Positions 48,060 through 59,240 of a DNA stretch of 64,000 nt are shown piece by piece. Where the stretch lies: positions 99,697,835 through 99,761,834 of the forward strand of contig NC_084469.1 of NCBI RefSeq assembly GCF_027409185.1, in the 5' to 3' direction. A model generated the notes under the pieces. It was not told the DNA's origin and did no database searches. It saw only the letters and a list, made by a program, of their open reading frames with translations. This DNA is from Cynocephalus volans. Its lineage: Eukaryota > Chordata > Mammalia > Dermoptera > Cynocephalidae. Positions within the stretch are counted from its first letter, which is position 1. Each line of letters begins with the position of its first letter. The position numbers and the translations under genes were made by a program.

Positions 48060-49264
48060 TTGAAAATATATTTTAAACTTGGCTTGGGTTTCCCCAGAAG
48101 CACAGCCTGAGACAAGGATTTGGATGGAAATAGTTCATCTGGGAGAAGATTCCAAGAAGCACCCGTGAAGGAGGGGGAGAGTGAATAGGCAAAGGTACGG
48201 AAATGCGCAGGGCAAAAAAGAGGTGGGGGAAGGGTTGTGTGGAGCGTTCCTGTCGTCTGATTGCTCTACACTCCCCTCACCTTGGTGTGTTCACACACCA
48301 GAAACTCATCAAATCTCCTTGTTTCAGAGTTTTTATAGAGACAAACATTCACCCCTGTAACCCTGGAGATCAGTGGCTGCTGCTGAAATTTCCAACTCTC
48401 TAACCACCTATTTGGTCTTTCTGGTGATTAACGAATCCTGAGGCTATTTAGTATTAGCATAAACTCAGGTGTGGTCAAAGGGGCTCCTTACAAATAACCA
48501 AATACATCTATCACTCGGGAATCAGGACAAAGACCAACTATAATTTATGATGATGATGCCACAGGAAGGAAACAGGAGTGGGCAGAGGGAGAAGCCAGCA
48601 GAGGTCTGAAGGCAGCCACGGCTCACCCCGTGGGGAGCTCTGAGACCAGAATGGTCCTTCACAGGTCTCTCGTGTTGTGCCAACATGAACAAACCTTAAT
48701 CCCACTGTCCCAGTGTGAGCTGTGCCAAGAAGGAACATGACTTTGAGTGAGGCAGCTCTCAGCAGCTGAGTCTATCCCTGAAGCGACCGATGGGTAACAG
48801 CTGCCTTCCCACAGAACTCCCAGCCACTAGGATGACATGTCCTTTCTTGAAGGTGGATCTGGGTGGCAAACCCCAGAGTCCACCATGTCACCAAGGGAGA
48901 AGGAAGCTGAGGTACTTATACACCAAATGTTCAACAGTCATTGGTTGATGGGGGGAATTAATTCCCTAGGGCATCCAGCTGGCAGGATGAGCTCCAGCAA
49001 CCAGAGAAAGTTCCCAGTTAAAGGGATGCAGGGGGTGGCAGGTGGAAGGTGAGCAGAGGGAAGGAAGGAATGCATGGATGGGAAAAAGTCCCAGGGGACA
49101 TGGCAGCTACACATAACAATCCGTACAGTCTAATCTTGGCAAAGAAAAGAGAGTAGATTAAGGGAACACACCAAGCCCCTGAATGTGTCTCACACCAGGT
49201 CACTTTACTAGGCTCCAAGGGAGGACCAGAACCACGGCCTCTAAGCCAAGTGGAACCGTGAAGC
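48060..49264. mobile_element. Old LTR/ERV-like segment
   Basis: Contains TAGCATAAACTCAGGTGTGG and later ERV-like non-coding sequence (GGTAACAGCTGCCTTCCCAC). The part at 48300-48380 recurs inverted at 49600-49688. No intact reading frame. Confidence 0.45.
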
Positions 49265-49350
49265 ATCAGAGGAAGGAGAAAACTGGACTATTCTCTGGAC
49301 TGGTTTTAATGACCCCATGTGTTGCCCTCTGCAGGCCCTGAGTGGTAGAG
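49265..49350 (-). pseudogene. Scrap of CD209-like promoter/first-exon DNA
   Basis: About 50-80 bp resemble the region upstream of exon 1 of the other CD209-like copies. The CCCATGTGTTGCC block at about 49314 also occurs at 33686, and a nearby CTGGACT-type context also occurs near 20975. No coding sequence survives. Its place just downstream of CLEC4G copy 2 parallels the relic at 33 kb downstream of CLEC4G copy 1. Confidence 0.45.
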
Positions 49351-49599
49351 GGCTCAGAGGATTGACAGCGTTTCTTCCTTGTCCTGCTCAGTCAATGCTG
49401 TCACAGCAGGGCAGCCTGGGGGATCCCAGCAGCCTTTAGTTCTGGACTCAGTTGTGCACAGAGCTAGAAGCTGCTAGCCTATCACTCTCCTCAGCTGGAC
49501 CTGTCTCCATTGGAAATTCTCAGAGTCCCCAGATCCACAAGATGGAAGGAGGAAACTTTGGGAGTGCAGGGTGAATTCAGATCAAAAGTCCCCAGTTGA

Positions 49600-49795
49600 C
49601 AAAGCCCACTGATCTCCAGGGGGATGGGGGTGGGTATTTATCTCTACAAAAACTCTGAAACAAGGAGATTTGATGAGTTTATTTGGATTCAGATCAAAAG
49701 TCCCCAGTTGGCAAAGCAGGATGAGGAAGGAACACTGTCCAAATTCCCTGGCCAGGTGGAAATCTTTTAGCGCTGGAACTGACCAGTCCCCCAAT
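49600..49795. repeat. Complex inverted-template insert in duplication copy 2
   Basis: Absent from copy 1. It holds (a) an inverted copy of LTR sequence at 48300-48380, (b) a second copy of a 28-bp block around TCAGATCAAAAGTCCCCAG (also at 49574-49602), and (c) at 49729-49785 an inverted copy of sequence homologous to 36090-36150 of duplication copy 1. Confidence 0.7.
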
Positions 49796-50520
49796 CCTTC
49801 TGTGCCACCCATGTCCCCATGTGAGTTCAGCCATCCTCCACACTTTTTCAACGTCCTGGCCTTTCTTTTGCTGGGATTTCTGCCTGCAAATCCCTTTCTT
49901 CCCAGTTCCACCCAATGAAATTCCATTGTCCCTGGGAAGTCCATCTTCTCTGGGATGTAATTCCTGAACACCTCATCCAATGACACCAGGCCCTGGGTGC
50001 CCAGGGTGGAAGAGACCTACTCATCTGATGTGGGCAGCCCCTCTCCCACCTGCCCCAGGGTCTTGTCTCAGGCTGCCTGTCATCTCCACAATGGGGTGAC
50101 AGTCGTCTCACAAAACAGGGCCACCACTGCAGTATCTCAGCACAGTCCCTCTCCCCAAGGACAAACCTGGCTCCTTAAACACATCAGCTGTCACTCCTCC
50201 ATTAATCGCTCCATTACATCACTGGTCACTGTGCCCACCTACACCAGAATGAGGAAGTCCCAGGGGTAAGGACCCATTTCTGTGTCCCCAGCACCCTCTG
50301 AGCCAGGCCCCATGCCAGGGGCTGTGCAGGTCACAGTACTGAGTGGGAAACTGCCTCTACCTCCTGGCCCAGTGCAGGTTACCCACTGGGTTGGGGGCAT
50401 CATAGGATCAAGAAATCACCACAGAGGTCAGGTGTCACTCACAGGGATTATACCTGAATCTCTGGGATAAAGTCAAGAAGAGCTCACCAGTGCCAGGAGC
50501 CTAGATTCATTTTTCAAACA

Positions 50521-50526
50521 TTTATT
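50521..50526 (-). terminator. Poly(A) signal of CLEC4G copy 2
   Basis: AATAAA on the minus strand, 373 nt past the stop codon at 50899, homologous to the signal at 37055 of copy 1. Confidence 0.7.
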
Positions 50527-50898
50527 GATGCTCCCTGAGGCTCCCAGGAAGACAGCTCCCAGTCTTGTGGGAAACACAGAAGAACCCTATAGCTCCATCC
50601 CTCAGTCCCCTGACTAGGGCAAAGAGAGAGGTGGCCTCAGATCCCTGGGACCTATGCGAGTGTATTCTGGAGTGGTGGAAGTTAGGGTAAGTCCGCGTGT
50701 GGGGGGTGGGGAATGTGCTGAGGTTGGAGAGGAGGTCCCTGAGCACAGGCACTGGACAGGGTGAGCTGGGCCGAGGGGTTGTCAGTAGTGGTGGAAGGGG
50801 ACAAAATCTTCGGCAATGGGCGCTGGAAGGCACGAGGATGGGCTGCACCTGAGACGCTAAGTGAGGCCGTGGGCGTGGCTCGGGGACACTGGGCGGGA

Positions 50899-53596
50899 TC
50901 AGCAGCTGCGCCTCTTCTCACAAATCCAGCTCATCTTTTCCTCACACGGTGCATCGTTCCACAGCCCCGTGTCAAGCATCATGACGCAGTCCTCTTGCCC
51001 TCGAGAGTCATTGGGCTCCCCCAAATTCCAGTAACTGCAGTGGTTGAGTGAGATGTTGAGGCTTCCTTCCCAGGTCTCCCCTATTTATTGCTTGCGTTTA
51101 TCTTATACACTCTGAGTGTTTATCTTGTGCATGCACCTGAAATACAACTTTTTAATGCCCAGAATATAACCCTCAGCCAGTTCCTGGGTCCTAGCCTGTC
51201 CACCCCCAAGAATCTAGCCCAAGCCAAGTAAGTAGTCATGGAGATCTGGCCAAAGCACTCTTCCCAGGGTCTAACCTGTCCTCATCCCCAAGTCTCGCCA
51301 GGAGCCCTTCACTCACCTGAAGCTGACTGGGACTCCATCCACCCACTGGTGGTTCTGATTCTGGCCAGGAGAGCGCACAGCCTTCAGACCCAGCCAGTAA
51401 CCATCGCCACGTGTATCCCGACTCAGGAAGCCCTGGAAGAAGAGGAGATCTGAGCCGAGGAAGTCCGCCCCTACCTGACCCCTCAGGTGAACTCCACCTC
51501 CCTGTGCGCACCTGTTCATCCAGGCCCCCAATGATCACCAGGTGCGCGCCGAAGCCCACGCAGTTGCGCTGCGCCTCCTCCCAGGTGGAAGCACTCCTGG
51601 AGAAAAGGTAGCAGGAGCCCTCGAAGGGCAGCCACGACGCGGCGCACTCCTCGCAGGAGCCTGCGGGTGGCGAGCATCAGAGAGGTGCGTGGCTACCGGG
51701 GGGTGCACACCGACAGAGTGCGGGGGGGGGGGACCAGAGCAAAATCAAAGGGAGGGCCGAGCGGATCCCAGAACCCCGAGGCCCATGGGCAGGGTCCCTT
51801 TGTGTCCTTCCCCGCCTCTTTTGCTCACTGTTCTGGAACCTGATGGCCTCCCGCGCCCGAAACAGCTCATTGCGGACGTTTTCGCGGTCCCTGCCCGCTT
51901 CAGCCAAGCCCTGAGTCACTGCGTGGTCAAGGGAGTCGAGGTTATTGCTGGGGTCAGACTTAGGAGCATGGAGCATCCCTGTCTCAGGTCAGTTCACCGT
52001 CAGTTCCAGGTTCAAGAACGACGTCAGGGTTAAGAACTGTTATAACTGGGTAGGTTCCAGGTGTGGCTGGGGTTAGGAATGGTAGTCAAGGTCAGAGGCC
52101 AGCGGTCGGGGTCAGGGACCAGGATCACAGAACAGGGTAGGGGTCCCGGCAGCAGCCAGGCCTCGAGGGTCTGGGTCACGTCCGGCACTCACCGCGTGTG
52201 CTCAGCTCTTCCAGGGCGCGCTCGTGCTGGATCAGTTTCTTCTGCGTCTCCACAAGCGCTGCGCGCGTGCTCTGCAGCTGTGCCTGCGTCCCCAAGCCTG
52301 GGAAGGGCAGCGGGCGCAGGAGGGGCGCGGAGACCGCGAAGATGGGGCGGGATTTATGAGACCAGCCAGCCACGCCCCCACCCGCCGTAAGCCCCGCCCC
52401 CGGGCCGCCTCTCATCCCGCCCACAAGCCCACCCCCAGCCACAAGGCTCGGGATGGAACCCCTCTCACAGCGGCTATTGCAGGCCCTGATGTCCTCCTCC
52501 AAGGTACCGATCACCGCCGTCTGCTTGGAGACTGGAAGGATACCCCGCGCGCGCGCACACTCCCGGTCACACGGGGAAGTACAAGGGACAACCTTCCCCA
52601 CTATGCAGCCAGCCGCGAAGACCGTAAGGTCCCCACCTCCCCACTACCCTGTCTCCCGGGTCCCAGGCACTCCCGCCGCGCACACCCCGGGGGCCCAGGT
52701 GCCACCGCGCGGCACGCACCGTTTGTCCTCAGCTGGTCCTGGCTGCCGAGAAGCGCCCCGCGCTCCGTGGAGGCTGCGGAGAGAGGCTGCTGCAGGCGCC
52801 GCCGGGGGACTCCGGAACCCTCCCCTGGCTTAGGGGCTGCGGGGTCCCCCGTCTTGGGACCCACAGAGGGGCAGGCAGGCGTACAGCACAGGCAATGCTC
52901 ACACATCGATAAAGAGAAACACACAGAGACGTGCACACCCACGCATGCCCTCACGTGTACACACGTGGGCGTGCACACAGCCCGGAGATGTACACGCACT
53001 CTGTTCACACGTGCTCACACTCAGACCCAGGCAGTTGTGCACGACCGACCCAGCTGGTGCGCCCTGAAGGGAGCAGGTTTGTGTCCCCAGGAGGGCCACA
53101 CACAACCTCTCCCCATTAAGGGGTCACTCACCTCTGGACAACAGGATGCTCAGAATGAGAGCCCACAGGACTGTGGTGACCAGGACAGCCAGGGCCAGGA
53201 GAAGGGGTCTCTGCCTGCAGTGCTCCCAGCCTCCGCGGTGCCCTGGGAGAACATCGAGGGACTGCTGGATACCCCAGGATTGAGCCCGGGATGCTTAGGT
53301 TCCTCCCAGAAAACGGAGCCTCAGAAACGTTAAGTAACCTGTCCACAGTCACACAGGCTTTATGTGGCACAGGTGGAATTTGGATCCAGGTCCAACTGGC
53401 TCTGTGTCCTGTGGTGTCTGTCCTGCCACCACTACCTGGACCCCTTCTGGCTCTTCCCCTCCCCTCCCTCATCAAACCCTGGTCAGGGGGGCAGAAAGAG
53501 ACCCAGGGAGCCTGTGAGGCATTCCCATTGCTCATGCATACCTCCAGGAACCTCCTGGGGCCCGCTGCTAAACTTGCTGTGCTTGGAGGTGGTCAT
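50899..53596 (-). CDS. CLEC4G: CLEC4G-like copy 2, intact tandem paralogue of the LSECtin gene
   Basis: This is the second complete nine-exon CLEC4G gene, about 13.4 kb from copy 1 on the same strand. Exons are 53596-53542, 53242-53132, 52773-52720, 52531-52469, 52297-52193, 51918-51829, 51660-51512, 51432-51317 and 51034-50899. Exon lengths are identical to copy 1 and again total 879 nt (292 residues). All splice sites are canonical. The membrane exon is identical to copy 1, but the N-terminus (MTTSKHSKF), the stalk from exon 5 onward and the CRD differ clearly. The CRD keeps the EPN motif (LGEPND) and WND, plus the expected cysteines. Sequons at N73 and N159 are kept. In exon 4, a Cys seen in copy 1 (CNSC) is Arg (CNSR). 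Humans carry a pseudogene, CLEC4GP1, in this cluster; here both copies look functional. Which copy is the strict CLEC4G orthologue is not resolved. Confidence 0.93.
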
Positions 53597-54699
53597 GACA
53601 GTGCCGGCGTCCAGCCCTGGGCAGGGATGTAAATCTAGCCCCCACCAGTACTGGCCCCACCCACTCTTCCTTTTTTCCCTCCCCGTTCTTTGACTCAATT
53701 CCAGTAAAAGGAACCACTGAGCCATCATAGGGCTGGGGGTAGGGATTGGGGGCAGTTTCAGCTTCCCTGTCCTGCAGCTGCAGCTACATGCCCAGCTGGT
53801 GCTGGTGGCTTCTCTTTGCAGCTTGGCCCCCATCTCCTGTAGGCCTGCGGCTGGGCCTCCTCCTGATATGGACGTACTGAATCTGGTCAATTTCTGAGCC
53901 CTGCTGTTTCCTGAGAAAGCCCCCTCAGGCGTGGCCACCAGGACAGTTCATCTTCCCTCCTCAAGGCCCCTGCAGGTGCCTGCCAGAGGCTGGGTCTGAC
54001 CCTGACCTTAATTTGGTCCCTTTGCAGCAGAAGGCAGGAAGAGATGTTTGCGGGGTGGTGCTCAGCTAAGCTGCTGGACTCTACTACTGGGTGGGTGGGA
54101 GGTTGGGGGTGTGTGTAGTATGAGCTCCTAGAAGCCTCACCTTCTCCTCTGTGAAAAGGGGGACAGTGGCAGGGGCTCCCTCACAGGGATGCTGTGATGA
54201 AGAAGTGAGGTTATGCATGTCAAACCCAGCAGCATCTCAGGCACGTGAAACACTAATGTTCATGCATCCTTTCAACAAGTGTCGAACACTTACCATATGC
54301 CAGACGCTGATCTGGGATCTGGGGCTGCATCAGTGAACAAAATAAGCAAATCCCTTCCTCTTTGGTGCTGACATTCCATTGGGGAACACAGGGGGACAGA
54401 CCCCATGCTAAACGTAATAAACATAATTTTAAAAGTGTGGTGTATAGCACAGTGTTTAAACCAGGGCCAATTATGCCCTCTAGGGGACAGTAGGCAGTGC
54501 CAGAGATATTCTTGGTTGTCACAACTTTGGATGTGCGTGTGTGTGTGTGTGTGTGTGTGTTCATGGCATCTAGTGGGTAGATGCCAGGGGTCCTGCTCAA
54601 AACCCTGTAATGCACAGGATGGCTCCTCACAGCAGAGGATCCTGCCCCCAATGTTAATAGTGCCAAGGGTGAGAACCCTAATATAGTATATTAAAAAGT

Positions 54700-55429
54700 C
54701 ATAAGTACTATGGAAAAATGAAAGGAAGAAAAAGTCAAGTAGGACAAAGGGTTTGGGAGGGCTGGAGCTTGGTCATTCAGCAGTAGGTATGGTGGAAGGT
54801 GAGGAAGCCACGGAATGCCTTGTTGAGAATGTAAAATGTTGTTTTATGAAGCACTTAGTAGGTTGTTTCAGTCCCTCTTGTAAACACAACACATCTTCCT
54901 GATCCTCTCAACCCCTTCAGAAAAATACCTACAGTTTTTAGAAAATGTTACTTGATGCCAATTTTCCTTCCTTGTTCCAAGAAGGAATTCGGAAGAAATT
55001 TATAAAAAAATAAAATGAAAAGACAAGAAGATTTTTAAAAAATGGAAGACAGAGGAGAAATGGGGGTAGAGAAGGGAACATGAATCTAAGAGACAAGGTG
55101 TGTACACAAGACTCAGACCAGAGCACAGACTCTCGGTCATGTATCTCCTTGCTTGATTTCAGCAGGGAGTAAGGACAGACACCTTGAGATGTGCAACCAA
55201 GTTTTCTAGAAGAATCTCTGGGATGGAACATGTAGAACTAAGTCCTCATGGAACTTTCCAGAAAGACAGGAGCAATATTCTGCCATGGGGGCTTCATGTC
55301 CAGGCAGTTCTAGTAAAAGCAGACTGGCTTTACCTGACAGCAGATGGCTGTCACCACTGATGGGTGTTTTTAGCATGTTTCAAGCAACCGTGAGTTTTAA
55401 TGTATACTTGGAGGTACCTGTTACTGGTG

Positions 55430-55432
<3 letters not shown>
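54700..55432. other. Unassigned sequence in the insertion of duplication copy 2
   Basis: Loses similarity to copy 1 near 54700. No gene or known repeat recognised before the microsatellite at 55433. Confidence 0.35.

Positions 55433-55518
<86 letters not shown>
55433..55518. repeat. (TC)n(AC)n compound microsatellite
   Basis: A TC tract followed by about 27 AC units, uninterrupted and likely polymorphic. Confidence 0.95.
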
Positions 55519-55520
<2 letters not shown>

Positions 55521-55659
55521 TAATAATTTTCAGTAGCAGGCTCAATTATTTCCTTTAGAAATGAACTTGATCCTCTGAACACAGGTGACTGAGACCGCTT
55601 GGTCTTAGAGACCCCATGCACATTGTTTTTAACAAGAAAGATTTGTGTTGATTTATTTT

Positions 55660-56340
55660 TCACATATATTTAAATTAAAAACTTTTGTTGAACTATTATT
55701 GACCTACAATAAACTGTACATATTTAAAGGTACAATCTGATGAGTTCTGACATATATATGTATCTGTAAAACTATCCCCACAACCCAAATAGTGAATGTG
55801 TCCATCTCTCCCCTAAGTTATTTTGGGCTCATTTGTAATCCCTCCTCCTCTAATCCCTGGAACCCACTGATCTGCTTTCTGTCATTAGATTAGTTTGTAT
55901 TTTCTAGAATTCTGTATAAATGAAATCATACAGTTTGTAGCCTTTTGAGGCTGGCTTCTTTCTTCACTCAGCATAATTATTTTGAGATTCATCTGTGTCA
56001 TTTTGTGTATCAATAGTTTATCCCTTTTCATTGTGGAATAGCAGTATTTCATTGCATAGATGTACCAGAGTTCATGCATTCACCCGTTGATAGATGTTGG
56101 GGTTGTTTCCATTTTTTGGCTATGAAAAATAAAGCTACTATTCACACTCAGGTACAAGTGTGTGGACATATGCTTTTATTTTCTTAGGTAAATACCTGTA
56201 AGTGGACAAATAGGTCATATTGTAGTCGTGTGTTTCATTTTTCAAGAAACTGACAAACTTTTCCAAAGTGGTTGTACCATTTTATTTTCCCACCAGCAAT
56301 GTCTGAAAGTTCCAGATCCCCTGCATTATGGCCAACACTT
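55660..56340 (-). mobile_element. LINE-1 3' region, reverse
   Basis: TACAATCTGATGAGTTCTGA, ATTCACCCGTTGATAGATG, GTGGTTGTACCATTTTATTT. Confidence 0.75.
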
Positions 56341-56994
56341 GCTTGGGAGGAAATGCAGCAAAAATAATGTAGCAATTAGAATAACTTTAAGAAAACATTA
56401 TATGTGCTTGTACTGCAATGAATTTAAAAATATGAAAGAAACAGTTTTTTTTAACAAAACATAAGCCCAAGTAAAAATAGAAAGTCTAAACAGAAAATAA
56501 TCAACAAGAGATTAGAAAGGTCCTTGAAGAACTAACATTTTAAAAAGGCACCTGGCCCAAGTAGTAATATCATCCCTCCCTGATTCCTACATTCCTGGTT
56601 TTATACTGCTTCTGGCTCTTCAGTTTGGGTGACCATTTTGGACTCTCCTGTTGGCTGGATAGATCTTAGTTTGTCTTCTACCCTTTTTGTATCTTTGTTT
56701 ACTCTTATGAATTCCAGCAACCCCTCTAGCCTCAATGATGTGCAATAGGCAGGCTCCAACTCTAAAGAAACTTGCCACTGACAGCTGGGCTAGACCCAAT
56801 CCCTCTTTTCCTCCACCTGCACAATGGGAAGGGATTAGGACCAGGAAGAACACAAGGCTGGTGTTATCACCACACTGTTGAGCACGGTATGTGAGATCCT
56901 AGCGAAAGGTATAAGACATGAAAAGAGAGTAGGTGTAAATATTAGAAGCAAAGAGAGAAAACCATTATTATTTTAAGATAATATGATCACCTAC

Positions 56995-57415
56995 TGTAGT
57001 GGATTGAATTATGTCTCCCCAAAACTCATTGAAGCTTGAATTGTCCCCCAAGTTTTATGTATTAGAAACTTAGCCCCCACTGTGACTGTGAAGAGGGTGG
57101 GAAATCCTATTATGGTAATTGAAAGGTGGAGCCTTGAAGAAATGATTGGATTGTAGGACCTCGCAGTAGTGAATGGATTAAAAATGGTGGTCAGGGGTGT
57201 GGTTCTGAGGGCTTTAAAAGAAGAGAGTCTGTCTGTCTCTCTGCTCTCTCTGTTTCCACCATCTTGCAATGTGAGACTCTTGGGTCACTGTCACCACCAC
57301 CAGACGGACTTTAGATTTCCCAGCCTCAGAAACTGCAAGCAATAAATTTTGATTTTCTGTAGAAGTCACCCAATTTCAGGTATTCTGTTATAGCAACACA
57401 AAATGGACTAATACA
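56995..57415 (+). mobile_element. Solo MaLR LTR with perfect 5-bp target duplication
   Basis: Begins TGTAGTGGATTGAATTATG and ends GGACTAATACA, flanked by CCTAC at 56990-56994 and 57416-57420. Length 421 bp. Inserted into a LINE-1. Confidence 0.92.
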
Positions 57416-57907
57416 CCTACATAGAAGAATAAACAAAAACATTGCAACTCAGGAGTATTTAATGAAGTTATCGTCATACCAAAAGTAATAGAACAATAAA
57501 GTAAAAAGATAATGGAAAATAAGACATTTATAATAGCAACCAAAACTACTATGTATCTAAGAACCAACTCAATAAAGAATTCAAAAGATCTTAGCAGGGG
57601 AAAAAAAATTTAAATTATATTAGAGGATATTTTTTAAAGGATTTAGATAAATAGAGGAATCTAATATTCCCAGAAGTCAGATGAATGGACATGGTAAAGG
57701 TGCCCATTCTCCGCAATTTAATTTGTAAATTAAATTTACAAAATAAATCACAATTCTACATCAATTTTCTTGAGGATCTTAACAAATTTATCCTAAAATT
57801 CATGTGAGAAAGCACATTTTCATGGGTTGTAAGCCAACACTGTAAAAAAATTAAACACAAAGAGTCACCCTACCAGATAGTAACCTGTATTACAATAAAA
57901 AATTAAT

Positions 57908-58183
57908 CTTTTTGAAACATAATTCTTTATTGAAACATAATTGATTGTACATATCTGTGAGGTACAGCATTGAATATCAATACCTGTGTGCAATATGTGA
58001 TGCTTAAATCAGGATAATTAATATATTCAACATTACACAGTATAACCATTTTTTGTGGCCCTTTGCCAATTTCTTGCTAATTCCCGCCCACTTCCCCTTT
58101 CCCATCTCTGGTGGCCTTAGTTTTGTTCTCTCCTTTTTAGCTGCCACTTATGAGTGAGAATGTGCAGTATTTCTGTTTACAAA
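57908..58183 (-). mobile_element. 5'-truncated LINE-1 3' UTR
   Basis: Reverse copy of the LINE-1 tail at 44003-44311 (AACATAATTGATTGTACATA ... CACTTATGAGTGAGAATGTG). AAAAATTAAT on both sides is the target-site duplication. Confidence 0.85.
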
Positions 58184-58674
58184 GAAAAATTAATTTAAAA
58201 ATAGGACGATGTGGGTGCAGGAAGAGACAACCAGATTAAATAGAAATAAATTTGATATGACTAGATCACATAAAACACCATGTTGGGAAAACTGGTTCAC
58301 GATATGGAGAAAAAATAAGTCAAACCCCTCCTTGACGCCATATGCAAAGGTGAGTTCAGATGTATCTCAGAGCTAAAGATAAAAGGCAAAACTGTTAGGC
58401 TAACTGAAAAAATTGTAGGCATATATCTTTGTGGTCCAGAGTTGTATTAAAAACTTCTTGAGGTTGATCCCAAAGCAAAGGAGAAAAAAAGAGGCATTTG
58501 ACCTTATCAAAATTTTGAATCTCTGTCAAACCAAGGACAACACAGATAAACTTGACAGGCAGGTGCAGAGTGGGAGGAGATGGCTGCTACATATAAAACC
58601 AAAAAGTATGTACAGTATAAAGTATATAGCAGTGTTACTGTACTATATTGTGGCCTCAGTCCTGCTCACTTTCC

Positions 58675-59240
58675 AAAGAATGGGAGGGCCGTGCTTTTCA
58701 TCCCAGATGTCCCCTTTTTCTGAGATGTAAGACTCATCTTGCCTTTGTCATCAGAAATGGAGCCTGCGTCAATAGGCGCTGACATCTGCCTTAGCAGCAG
58801 CACTTCACTGTGGCACAGAACTTTTTGGTGGGGCACGTCCTCCTTTTGTGGCTTTCGAGGTGCTCAGGGAGAGGAAATGATGAAACCACAGCATTGAGCA
58901 ATCTCTGTCCTCAGCAGCCATCGGGATATATTCTTGGGAAAGGATTTAGATGAAATTGATTCATCAGTCCTTATGGAGGAGGGAGCATTAATTGTATGGG
59001 GGCTCAGGTCAGGTTTTCTGGAAGCAACAGCATTGGAACGGTGCCTTCAAGGACATGTTTAGTGTTGACAGAAAAAGGAAGGGCATGCCAGGCACAGGGC
59101 ACAGCTGAGACAAAGGCAAGGGGACAGGAAAGTGGGTCTCTGTTGGATGCACCTGTGGCTGAGGTGGCCTTGGAGAACCAGGGCAGACCTGTCCAGCTTA
59201 GAGAGGAAGTCAGAGTGTAGCCCATCCCTTGTGCTGTCCC
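58675..59240. other. High-identity intergenic block, copy 2
   Basis: Counterpart of 41415-41980. Here it is pushed about 5 kb upstream of CLEC4G copy 2 by inserted LINE-1/LTR DNA. Confidence 0.6.

Larger units (their letters stand above)
56345..58660 (+). mobile_element. LINE-1 ORF2 pieces, forward, with two nested insertions
   Basis: ORF2-like sequence at 56345-56600, 56870-56994, 57421-57905 and 58190-58660 (for example CACCCTACCAGATAGTAACC, TTGACCTTATCAAAATTTTG). It is interrupted by a solo LTR and by a reversed LINE-1 tail. No intact frame. Confidence 0.7.

Noticed and set aside
52224..53333. Plus-strand 369-codon open frame
   Set aside because: Antisense shadow of CLEC4G copy 2. Its similarity to copy 1 antisense frames reflects the converted DNA tract, not a protein.
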